Shown here piece by piece: positions 8,897 to 17,100 of a stretch of 28,947 nt of DNA. A program made the translations under genes and the position numbers. The notes beneath the pieces were generated by a model. It did no database searches. It was given only the letters and a program-made list of their open reading frames with translations, and was not told where the DNA came from. Position 1 is the stretch's first letter; each line of letters begins with the position of its first letter. The stretch is taken from the NCBI GenBank assembly GCA_035606335.1, contig DATNFP010000104.1, forward strand, positions 1 to 28,947, in the 5' to 3' direction. The DNA is from DATNFP01 sp035606335 (GTDB lineage: Bacteria > Bacteroidota > Bacteroidia > Chitinophagales > Chitinophagaceae).

Positions 8897-8925
8897 AGCC
8901 TCCGCAAGTAGGGAGGCTCTATTAT
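8897..8925. terminator. Bidirectional rho-independent terminator
   Basis: A 7-bp stem AGCCTCC (8897-8903) / GGAGGCT (8912-8918) with an 8-nt loop sits between two converging genes. On the minus strand it is followed by TTATTATTTTT; on the plus strand by an AT-rich run. It can serve both the exporter operon and the His-rich protein gene. Confidence 0.7.
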
Positions 8926-8939
8926 AATATTTATAAATT

Positions 8940-9461
8940 TTAATGTCGGTCGTGGCCATGGTCACCATGATCATGATTACCATGATCATGATTACCATTA
9001 TCATGATAACCATCGTGGTTGCCATGTTGTTTTGCCCATTGCTCATGTTGCGGATGGCCGGGATTTTGATAATATTTTTCTTCATGACTATCCCTTATTG
9101 CCATTTGGTCATGATGGCCGCGAAAGCTTGCATATTTTGTCCTGTATACCCTGTCATGAAGCCATGGACTAGGCTCATTTACAACAACTTTATGAACACT
9201 ATATAAATCTACATTGCCGTACTGTCCGGGTAATGAACCTGCATTGATCCAGCGGCCTCCTTCCTGGTACACAAATACACGGCGATTCACATCGTAATAA
9301 GCATCTACATCAGGTATATAATAATATTGAACGTTATCATATCCTGTAGGCCCCCATGCCGGCTGAACGCCTATGTTGACACTTACATGAACCTGGGCAT
9401 AAGTACTATTGCTAAAACAAGCAACAAAAGCAAGCGCTAATAAAAGGAAGGTTTTTTTCAT
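8940..9461 (-). CDS. Secreted protein with His/Asp-rich C-terminal tail
   Basis: A 173-residue protein with a signal peptide (MKKTFLLLALAFVACFSNSTYA). The middle (about 30-90) is rich in Tyr, Trp, Gly and Pro (AWGPTGYDNVQYYYIPDVDA), a type seen in Bacteroidota proteins of unknown function. The last 45 residues are extremely rich in His, Asp, Gly and Asn (for example NHDHGNHDHGDHGHDRH), encoded by a 15-bp tandem repeat. Such tails usually bind Ni, Zn or Cu; that is inference. It converges on the exporter operon, ends 79 bp from it and shares its terminator. No enzyme motif is visible. It is probably periplasmic or surface-exposed. Confidence 0.8.
   Translation of the reverse strand: MKKTFLLLALAFVACFSNSTYAQVHVSVNIGVQPAWGPTGYDNVQYYYIPDVDAYYDVNRRVFVYQEGGRWINAGSLPGQYGNVDLYSVHKVVVNEPSPWLHDRVYRTKYASFRGHHDQMAIRDSHEEKYYQNPGHPQHEQWAKQHGNHDGYHDNGNHDHGNHDHGDHGHDRH
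8951..9010 (-). repeat. 15-bp tandem repeat encoding the His-rich tail
   Basis: Four consecutive 15-bp units. Those at 8966-8980 and 8981-8995 are identical (CATGATCATGATTAC on the plus strand). Those at 8951-8965 and 8996-9010 are variants. Each unit encodes five residues of the H/D/G/N tail on the minus strand. Repeat number may vary between strains. Confidence 0.8.
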
Positions 9462-9630
9462 AAAAAAATTTTTAGATGTTTAAGTGTGATAATTAATGCA
9501 CGATATAGACTATTAAAATTGTGAATAGTTTATTATCTCTTTTATCTGTAATTAAAAATTGTGCCTACAATTTTGTGGGTATGGTAATATCACATAATTA
9601 TGATTGGCCTTTTTCTTGTAAGAAAACAAG

Positions 9631-9660
9631 AAGGTTTGTGTTTTTGCACAGACCTTTTTC
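9631..9660. terminator. Hairpin terminator within the tRNA-like array
   Basis: A 10-bp stem AAGGTTTGTG (9631-9640) / CACAGACCTT (9647-9656) with one G-U pair and a 6-nt loop. On the plus strand it runs straight into TTTTTC. On the minus strand it follows the second tRNA-like unit, with TTGTTTTCTT downstream. Confidence 0.6.
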
Positions 9661-9708
9661 GTATGCCACCAGGACTTGAACCGGCCCCACCTGATTTATG
9701 ACTGGTCT
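9661..9708 (-). pseudogene. tRNA-like 3' half remnant (second copy)
   Basis: On the minus strand this reads CCAGTCATAAATCAGG, a degenerate anticodon arm with CAU. A GGCCGGTTCAAGTCCTGG T-arm with the standard TTCAAGT loop follows, then TGGC. The T stem has mismatches and no 5' half can be recognised upstream, so it cannot be a working tRNA. The hairpin at 9631-9656 follows it. Confidence 0.5.
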
Positions 9709-9724
9709 CTTTCTTATAAAAGAA

Positions 9725-9748
9725 AAGGATTTCTGATCAGGAATCCTT
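9725..9748 (-). terminator. Hairpin terminator after first tRNA-like unit
   Basis: A near-perfect 24-nt palindrome: AAGGATT, then CTGATCAG, then AATCCTT, with one T-G wobble. On the minus strand it starts 3 nt after the first tRNA-like unit and is followed by TTCTTTT, as expected for a tRNA-gene terminator. Confidence 0.6.
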
Positions 9749-9751
9749 CAT

Positions 9752-9821
9752 GGGGCCCACCAGGACTGAACCTGGGATCACCCGATTATGAGTGGAATGG
9801 CGTCGCCTTCACTAGAGTTCC
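9752..9821 (-). pseudogene. Degenerate tRNA-Met(CAU)-like gene (first copy)
   Basis: About 70 nt on the minus strand fold as a damaged tRNA. The anticodon loop CTCATAA (9786-9792) has a stem with 4 of 5 pairs. A perfect T stem CCAGG/CCTGG closes a loop of only 6 nt (TTCAGT, one base short of TTCAAGT). A D-arm-like GTG...CGC segment is present. The acceptor strands GGAACTC and TGGGCCC pair poorly. The 3' half resembles an elongator tRNA-Met. The short T-loop and bad acceptor argue for a pseudogene, though a divergent functional tRNA is not fully excluded. Confidence 0.5.
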
Positions 9822-10218
9822 AGAATGCAACTATTAAAATTGATAGTAAGCATGTCAGTAAACAGATTGAAGTTATTCATCCTAAAAAACCTCATTCCAG
9901 ACACTGTAATGCAGTTCTTATTTAAACAGAATTAGACGTGAATTTAGTGCGAGTTTTAATGCAGCTCCATTTATTCTGATATATTAATATTTTGTATAAT
10001 ACATTACAATTTAACAACTTCTTTGAAGGTGCCTCAATTAAAAATAAGACCATTCCGCCAGACCTCCATATTATTTGGAATTCAATTTTCTTTTTAAACA
10101 GGATAAAGGCGAGAGAGTAAAAATTTAAAAATTAAACCGCGAATCCGCCTTTTCTTATTTCTTGGCATAACAATTATAACGAGTAATGGTTATCATATTG
10201 CTCAGTTTAAAAAAATGT

Positions 10219-12354
10219 ATGGAGTTTACTGCATATTTAGGTCAGCCATTCCCATTAGGTTCTACATGGGATGGGAAAGGGGTAAATTTTTCAGTTTATG
10301 CAGAGAATGCTACAGGAGTTGACTTATGTTTGTTTAATAGTATAGAGGAAGATGAAGAATACATAAAGCTTAAAATGATTGAAAGGTCGGGTAACGTGTG
10401 GCACATATATATACCTGGTTTAAAACCTGGTCAGATTTATGGCTATCGTGTATATGGCTCTTACGATCCTGCTAATGGCGCACGATACAATCCTAATAAA
10501 TTATTGATAGACCCCAATGCAAAAGCAATAACAGGTCCCATAGAGTGGGACAATGCATTGTTTGGATATGAAGTGGGAAGTAGTGCGGAAGACATGAGCT
10601 TTAGCCAATCGAATAGCGCAAAATTTGTTCCTAAATGTGCAGTAATTGACCCTTCATTTGATTGGGAAGATGATGCTCCACCAAAAATCCCGATACATAA
10701 AACCATTATTTACGAAGCTCACGTAAAAGGACTTACCAAACTTCATCCCGATATACCGGAAAATATCAGAGGTGCTTACGCTGCTATTTGTCATCCGGTT
10801 ATGATAAATTATCTGAAAGATCTTGGCATCAATGCTATCGAGCTGATGCCAGTTCATTACTCTATTAGCGACCATCATTTAGAGAAAAAAGGGCTTACTA
10901 ACTATTGGGGATATAATACCATTGGATTTTTCGCGCCCGATTATCGCTATTCCAGTAGTAGCATGCTAGGCGAACAGGTAAATGAATTTAAGACAATGGT
11001 CAAAGAATTGCATAAAAATGGAATTGAGGTAATTCTTGACGTTGTGTATAATCATACAGCTGAGGGTAACCAAATGGGGCCTACATTATCATTTAGGGGA
11101 ATAGATAATTCCAGTTATTATCGGCTTACGGATGATAAGAGGTATTATATGGACTATACAGGAACAGGAAATACTTTAAATGCCAATTTACCCGGAGTGT
11201 TGCGACTGATAATGGATAGCCTTAGATATTGGATACTGGAGATGCATGTGGATGGTTTCCGTTTTGATCTCGCATCAGCTCTCGCGCGCGAACTGCATGA
11301 AGTAAACAGGTTAAGTTCATTTTTCGATATTATATACCAGGATCCCGTTATTTCTCAAGTAAAACTGATAGCCGAACCGTGGGATATAGGAGAAGGTGGA
11401 TACCAGATAGGTAATTTTCCGCCTGATTGGTCGGAATGGAATGGAAAATACAGAGATTGCATTCGAGACTACTGGCGTGGAGCGGATAGTATGCTCGGCG
11501 AATTTGCCGAGCGCTTTACAGGAAGCTCAGACCTTTATCGGGCTGATGCGCGCAGACCTACTGCAAGTATTAATTTTATTACCGCACACGATGGTTTTAC
11601 GTTGGAGGACCTTGTTTCTTACAATGAAAAGCATAATGAGGCTAATGGCGAAAATAATAACGATGGAGAGAACAATAACCGGTCATGGAATTGTAGTATA
11701 GAAGGCCCCACTGATGATGAAACAGTTTTAAAACTAAGAAAAAAGCAAAAACGGAATTTTCTAACAACACTTTTTTTGTCGCAGGGAGTTCCAATGTTAT
11801 TGGCAGGTGATGAAATGGGACGCACGCAAAATGGAAATAATAATGCTTATTGCCAAGACAACGAAATCTCCTGGCTAAATTGGGCAAAGGCTGATAAAGA
11901 GTTACTTGAATTCACAAAGCGATTAATACATTTTCGTACGGCTCATCCTATATTTTGTCGTAAGCGATGGTTCCAGGGACAGGCTATAAGAGGTACTAAT
12001 ACTGAAGACATTGCATGGTTTTTACCGGAAGGGACAGAAATGACAGAAGAAAACTGGAATAACAGTTTTGCGAAATCGCTCGCTGTTTTTCTGAATGGAA
12101 ATGGAATTCACTCCCTGAATGAACTGGGCGAACGGATAGTAGATGATAGTTTTTATTTAATATTCAATGCTCACTATGGTTCTGTGAAATACAAGCTTCC
12201 TGATAAGAAGTATGGAAATAGCTGGACAAAGGTAATAGATACAAGTGCTGCCATTATGGATGAACAAAAAGAGACTTTTTCGCCCGGCGATGAGATTACA
12301 GTAAAAAGCAGATCATTGGTTGTACTGATAACCCCCCTTCAAAAAAATGAATAA
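10219..12354 (+). CDS. glgX: Glycogen debranching enzyme GlgX/TreX (isoamylase type)
   Basis: A 711-residue cytoplasmic GH13 enzyme that hydrolyses alpha-1,6 branches of glycogen-like glucan. It has an N-terminal CBM48 domain (about 1-150), then the TIM barrel. Catalytic residues: nucleophile D350 (VDGFRFDLAS), acid/base E386 (LIAEPWDIG) and D458 (TAHDGFTL). Long stretches match E. coli GlgX, for example DWEDDAPP, IIYEAHVKGLT and NNNAYCQDN. I chose the ATG at 10219 because MEFTAYLGQPFPLGSTWDG aligns with the family N-terminus. An in-frame ATG at 10186 would add 11 hydrophobic, non-conserved residues. It is first in an operon with treZ and treY, where this enzyme is often called TreX, and its stop overlaps the treZ start by 8 bp. 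Confidence 0.95.
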   Translation: MEFTAYLGQPFPLGSTWDGKGVNFSVYAENATGVDLCLFNSIEEDEEYIKLKMIERSGNVWHIYIPGLKPGQIYGYRVYGSYDPANGARYNPNKLLIDPNAKAITGPIEWDNALFGYEVGSSAEDMSFSQSNSAKFVPKCAVIDPSFDWEDDAPPKIPIHKTIIYEAHVKGLTKLHPDIPENIRGAYAAICHPVMINYLKDLGINAIELMPVHYSISDHHLEKKGLTNYWGYNTIGFFAPDYRYSSSSMLGEQVNEFKTMVKELHKNGIEVILDVVYNHTAEGNQMGPTLSFRGIDNSSYYRLTDDKRYYMDYTGTGNTLNANLPGVLRLIMDSLRYWILEMHVDGFRFDLASALARELHEVNRLSSFFDIIYQDPVISQVKLIAEPWDIGEGGYQIGNFPPDWSEWNGKYRDCIRDYWRGADSMLGEFAERFTGSSDLYRADARRPTASINFITAHDGFTLEDLVSYNEKHNEANGENNNDGENNNRSWNCSIEGPTDDETVLKLRKKQKRNFLTTLFLSQGVPMLLAGDEMGRTQNGNNNAYCQDNEISWLNWAKADKELLEFTKRLIHFRTAHPIFCRKRWFQGQAIRGTNTEDIAWFLPEGTEMTEENWNNSFAKSLAVFLNGNGIHSLNELGERIVDDSFYLIFNAHYGSVKYKLPDKKYGNSWTKVIDTSAAIMDEQKETFSPGDEITVKSRSLVVLITPLQKNE

Positions 12355-14179
12355 AACAAATGTCCTTGAAAGGGGAATAGGAATTAATTATAAAAAAGAA
12401 AGATCGGAAATAACACTGTGGGCTCCGCATGCAAAAAGTGTAGAGCTTTTTATGTGTGATAAAAATATTGCCTTGCCACTACAGAAACAGCAATTTGGCT
12501 ATTGGCATACAATACATAACATCAATGTTGGTGATAATTATTATTTCATATTGGATGGGGAAAAGCAACTACCTGATCCAGCCTCGCTATCACAGCCCAA
12601 TGGAGTACATGGTTTCTCGCAGGTTGTAGATTTAAATGATTTTAGATGGACAGATAGATCATGGAAAAATCCGGCGTTGCAGGATTATATTTTTTATGAA
12701 TTGCACATCGGCGCATTTACTCCAGCGGGTACATTTGCTGCACTCGAAGAAAAACTGGATTATCTAAAAGAGCTTGGCATTACTGCCATTGAAATAATGC
12801 CTGTTGCTCAATTTCCAGGAGCAAGAAACTGGGGATATGATGGAGTTTTCCCTTTTGCTGTTCAAAATACATATGGGGGTGCAGGCAGTTTACAGCATCT
12901 AATAAATGAATGTCACAAAAAAGGCTTGGCTGTAGTGCTCGATGTGGTATATAATCACTTAGGTCCTGAAGGGAATTATCTGAGTTCATTTGCGCCGTAT
13001 TTTACTGATAAGTATCATACCCCTTGGGGTAAAGCAATAAATTATGATGATGCGTGGTGCGATAATGTGAGAAAGTACTTTATTGAAAATGTTTTAATGT
13101 GGCTAAGAGATTTTCATATTGATGCCTTACGGTTAGATGCAGTTGACACTATTAAAGATTTTAGCCCCAAACATATACTCAAAGAAATGAAAGAGTATGT
13201 TGATGAACTAATAGCTGCTACTGGACATAAACACCATTTGATTGTAGAATGCGACCTGAACGACACACGTTTTATTGATCCTGTTAAAGAAGGTGGTTAT
13301 GGCATAGGCGCACAATGGCTGGATGACTTTCACCACTCCCTGCTTGTCGCAGCCGGTCATGATCGTAAAGGTTATTATGCCGATTTTAATGGTATTCAGG
13401 ATCTCGCAAAGTCTTATAGGAATGCTTACGTGTATGATGGTGTCTACTCCGCTTATCGACAAAAAACGTTTGGCACCAAAACCGATAAAAATGTTACAAA
13501 GCAATTTATCGCGTTTTCACAAAATCATGACCAGGTTGGTAATCGTATGTTAGGTGAGCGCACAAGTACATTGCAAAGTTTTGAAATGCAAAAGCTTCTC
13601 ATCGGAGCTGTTATGATAAGTGCTTATTTGCCATTTTTATTTATGGGAGAAGAGTGGAGCACACCCAATCCGTTTTTATATTTTACCGATCATTCGGATC
13701 GTGAACTAATTGAAGCCGTGCGCAAAGGACGCAAAGCTGAATTTGCAGCTTTTCATTTAAAGGGTGAAGCTCCAGATCCCGATGCTGAGGAAACATTCGA
13801 TAACTCAAAATTGAATTGGGATATACAGTGCATTGAACCTCATAAAACTATGTTATCCTATTATAAAACGTTGATAGGATTAAGAAAACACCGACCTGCG
13901 TTATATAGCCTAATAAAGGAAAATTTATATGTCAAGGTTAATGAAAAGCAAAATGTATTGATATTAAAGCGTTGGTATAATGATGAAGAAATTTTGTGTT
14001 TGCTCAACTTCTCAAAAGAAAAGCAATCCGTTGCAATATCGGGTTCGGGAGAGTGGTATAAACTTTTCGATTCAGCAAGTGTCAAATGGAGAGGTCCGGC
14101 AGATGCGCCTGAAAAAGTAAATAAGGATGTTACATTACAACCTGAGTCACTAATAATATATACCAATAAGCATGTTTGA
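12347..14179 (+). CDS. treZ: Malto-oligosyltrehalose trehalohydrolase TreZ
   Basis: A 610-residue GH13 enzyme that releases free trehalose from maltooligosyl-trehalose made by TreY. It has an N-terminal E-set domain (about 1-95), then the barrel with the TreZ landmark PVAQFPGARNWGYDGVFPFA and VVYNHLGPEGNY. Catalytic residues: D264 (ALRLDAVDTI), E301 (LIVECDLND) and D395 (SQNHDQVGNR). The length is normal for TreZ. It overlaps glgX by 8 bp and treY by 8 bp, implying translational coupling of the three genes. Confidence 0.96.
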   Translation: MNKTNVLERGIGINYKKERSEITLWAPHAKSVELFMCDKNIALPLQKQQFGYWHTIHNINVGDNYYFILDGEKQLPDPASLSQPNGVHGFSQVVDLNDFRWTDRSWKNPALQDYIFYELHIGAFTPAGTFAALEEKLDYLKELGITAIEIMPVAQFPGARNWGYDGVFPFAVQNTYGGAGSLQHLINECHKKGLAVVLDVVYNHLGPEGNYLSSFAPYFTDKYHTPWGKAINYDDAWCDNVRKYFIENVLMWLRDFHIDALRLDAVDTIKDFSPKHILKEMKEYVDELIAATGHKHHLIVECDLNDTRFIDPVKEGGYGIGAQWLDDFHHSLLVAAGHDRKGYYADFNGIQDLAKSYRNAYVYDGVYSAYRQKTFGTKTDKNVTKQFIAFSQNHDQVGNRMLGERTSTLQSFEMQKLLIGAVMISAYLPFLFMGEEWSTPNPFLYFTDHSDRELIEAVRKGRKAEFAAFHLKGEAPDPDAEETFDNSKLNWDIQCIEPHKTMLSYYKTLIGLRKHRPALYSLIKENLYVKVNEKQNVLILKRWYNDEEILCLLNFSKEKQSVAISGSGEWYKLFDSASVKWRGPADAPEKVNKDVTLQPESLIIYTNKHV

Positions 14180-17100
14180 TCCTGGCACAACTTATCGGAT
14201 ACAGTTTCATAAAGATTTTACTTTCCAATCTTTAGAGGAAATAATTCCTTATTTGCATAAGCTGGGGGTAAGCGCCATATATGCGTCTCCAATATTTGAA
14301 GCAGTTCCCGGCAGTAATCATGGATATGATGGTGTAAATCCCAACAGGATAAATCCTGAAATCGGAACTATAGAGCAACTAAGGCAAATAAGCAAAAAGC
14401 TAAAAAATCTAAACATAAACTGGATACAAGATATTGTGCCTAACCATATGGCGTTCCATTCTCATAATGCATGGCTCATGGACGTTTTGGAAAAAGGTGA
14501 AGCTTCTCCTTTTGCGCCTTATTTTGATATAGAATGGCGCAAGGATGGGAAACAAGAAAGATTAATGTGTCCTTTTTTAGGTGACATTTTGGGTGATGTA
14601 ATAGACAAAGGAGAGCTTACGATCATTTATTCCGACGGAAAATTTGCGTTTAAATATTTTGATAGTTTTTTTCCATTGAAATATGGTTCTTATGCTGCAA
14701 TAATTAACTACGGTAACAATGAAAAAATAAAAGACACTTTATTGCAATTATTGGATAAAAGTGATACTGAAACACTGCAAATAGAGCTAAAAGATAATCA
14801 TGTTAAAACATACATTGATAAGTGCCTGGAAATAACTAATAGCGATAAAGTATTACTAAAAAATATTGCTGATGAACAACATTACAGGCTGTGTCATTGG
14901 CAGGAAACAAATGTTCAGATAAACTATCGTCGTTTCTTTACTATCAATGGGCTCATTTGTCTTAATATCCAGAGTGAAGATGTATTTAGTAATTATCATA
15001 CTCTTATCAAATCATTAGTTGATGAAAATATTTTTCAGGGATTACGGATAGATCACATTGATGGATTGTATAATCCTACTCAATACCTTTTTGATTTGAG
15101 GAAATTAACGAATGAAGACATTTACATAACCGTGGAGAAAATACTTGGGATAAAAGAAGAAACTCCATCTTACTGGACTGTACAGGGGACTACAGGATAC
15201 GATTTTCTTGCGATGGTGAACAATGTGTTTACTAACACAAAAAATAAAAGAAAATTTACAACACTATATAAGACGTTCGCCAATAACCCTAATAATGTTC
15301 ATCAACAGTTTTACGATAAGAAAGCATATATCCTTTATGCCTACATGAATGGTGAGCTGGACAATCTATATAATCTCTTTAAAGAATTAGATCTTGTTGA
15401 AGAGTCAGTTTTAGCTGCTATTCCTTCGGATATCTTTAAGAAGGCTATTGGTCTGTTTTTGGTTTATTGCCCGGTGTACAGATACTATGGAGACAAGATG
15501 CCTTTATCCACCGAAGAGAAAAATGCCATACAGCAAATATTTAACGAAATAAAAGAAAAAAATGAGACACTCGACGCTGCAGTTTCGATTTTAGAAAAAA
15601 CATTATTAAGCGATAAAGATTCAAACAAAAATGATGTCATAAGATTTTACCAGAGGTGTATGCAGTTTACAAGTCCTCTTGCAGCAAAGGGGGTTGAAGA
15701 TACACTGATGTACACCTACAATCTTTTTATTGCTCATAATGATGTTGGCGATTCCCCGGAATTATTTGGAATCTCAATTTCTGAGTTCCATAGCATGATG
15801 CAGGATCGCCAAAGGAAATGGCCATACACCATGAATACAACCTCAACCCATGATACGAAGCGTGGTGAAGACGTGCGTGCCCGTTTAAATGTACTTTCCG
15901 ATATTGCTGATAAATGGGAAGAGGCTGTAAAAAGATGGCGAGGATATAATTCTGAAATAAAGAAGAGTATTTCATTGGATGCTAATGATGAGTATTTCAT
16001 ATATCAAACATTAATAGGCACATATCCCATGCAGCAACAATTGGATAATGATATAGTTCCTCGTTTGCAGGCATATATGATAAAAGCCGTTCGGGAGGCT
16101 AAAATTCACTCTGATTGGCAACAGCCGGATAGCAATTATGAAAATGATGTAAAGACATTTATCAATGCTTTGTCTGATACAGGGAGGCCATTCTGGAATG
16201 ACTTTAAAATGTTTCACGGGCAAATGGTAGATCAGGGTATTATTAATTCATTGTCGCAATTATTATTGAAATTTACGTGTCCCGGTATTCCAGATACTTA
16301 TCAGGGATGCGATCTATGGGACTTAAGTATGGTTGACCCTGATAATCGCAGGCCCGTTGATTATGAGTTACGGGAACAATGGCTCAATGAAATAAAAAGT
16401 AGAAAAAGCAATACAGAATTAATAAGCGAACTGTGGCGCGAGCGCTATAACGGAAGGATAAAGCTTTGGCTTATTAACAAATTGCTGGAACAACGCAGGG
16501 ATAGCAATAGTTTTTTTGTAAAAGCAGATTATATACCACTAAAGGTTGAGGGCACATATAAAAATAATATACTAGCATTCGCACGGTACTATGATGATGA
16601 TTGGTATATAGTGGCTTTGCCGTTACATATGGCAACGCTTCAAAAAGATAATGAAAATAGTATTAATATCGATTGGAAGGATACAAGCATTGTGTTACCT
16701 GAATATGCACCTTCTGAATGGAAAGATTTATTTACTACCAACATACTAAGCGGACAAAATAAAATACGCATTGATGATTTCAGGAACTTTCCATTTATTC
16801 TGCTCAAAAATATAAATGTTAAAAGCAATCGCAAGGCAGGCATATTATTTCCTGTATTTTCTATTGCTTCTCCATATGGTATAGGTGATTTTGGTCCTGA
16901 TGCAAAAGATTTCGTTGACTCTTTACACCGCAGCAGACAGAAAGTGTGGCAAATATTGCCACTCAATCCTACAGAGGCCAAAGCCGAGCACTCGCCCTAT
17001 AGCTCTACATGCAGTATGGCTAGTAATCCATTATTTATCAGCCCTCGTCTTTTGGCAGAAGCGGGTTTGCTGGATAGAGATAAATTAAAAGAATATCAAT

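Larger units (their letters stand above)
9555..9821 (-). repeat. Degenerate tandem array of tRNA(CAU)-like units
   Basis: Three successive copies of a 90-98 bp unit, read on the minus strand. Each has a TCATAA anticodon-loop-like motif (plus-strand TTATGA at 9786, 9696 and 9598). The first two also have a T-arm of the GGTTCA-GTCC type, a CCTGGTGG acceptor side and a terminator-like hairpin. Decay increases from right to left: the first copy is nearly full length, the second lacks a recognisable 5' half, and the third is barely recognisable. Confidence 0.5.
9462..10218. other. Gene-poor region with tRNA-like remnants and glgX leader
   Basis: No convincing protein gene is present. The part from about 9550 to 9821 holds degenerate tRNA-like units and hairpins, described separately. 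The part from 9825 to 10218 is AT-rich and must contain the promoter of the glgX-treZ-treY::malQ operon, but no exact TTTG / TAnnTTTG pair was found. An AAAGGCG at about 10104 and a CGCCTTT at about 10146 could pair in a leader RNA; this is weak. Confidence 0.6.

Noticed and set aside
8951..9010. Short regular repeats resembling a CRISPR-like array
   Set aside because: The units are adjacent 15-bp copies without spacers and lie in frame inside a His-rich coding region.
10186..10218. Longer glgX start adding 11 residues
   Set aside because: The extra residues (MVIILLSLKKC) do not match the family start, while the ATG at 10219 gives the standard N-terminus just before the conserved GQPFPLGS.
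16640..16981. 113-codon minus-strand open frame across the TreY-MalQ junction
   Set aside because: It lies wholly within the fusion gene on the other strand and shows no protein family features. The junction itself is in one continuous plus-strand frame.
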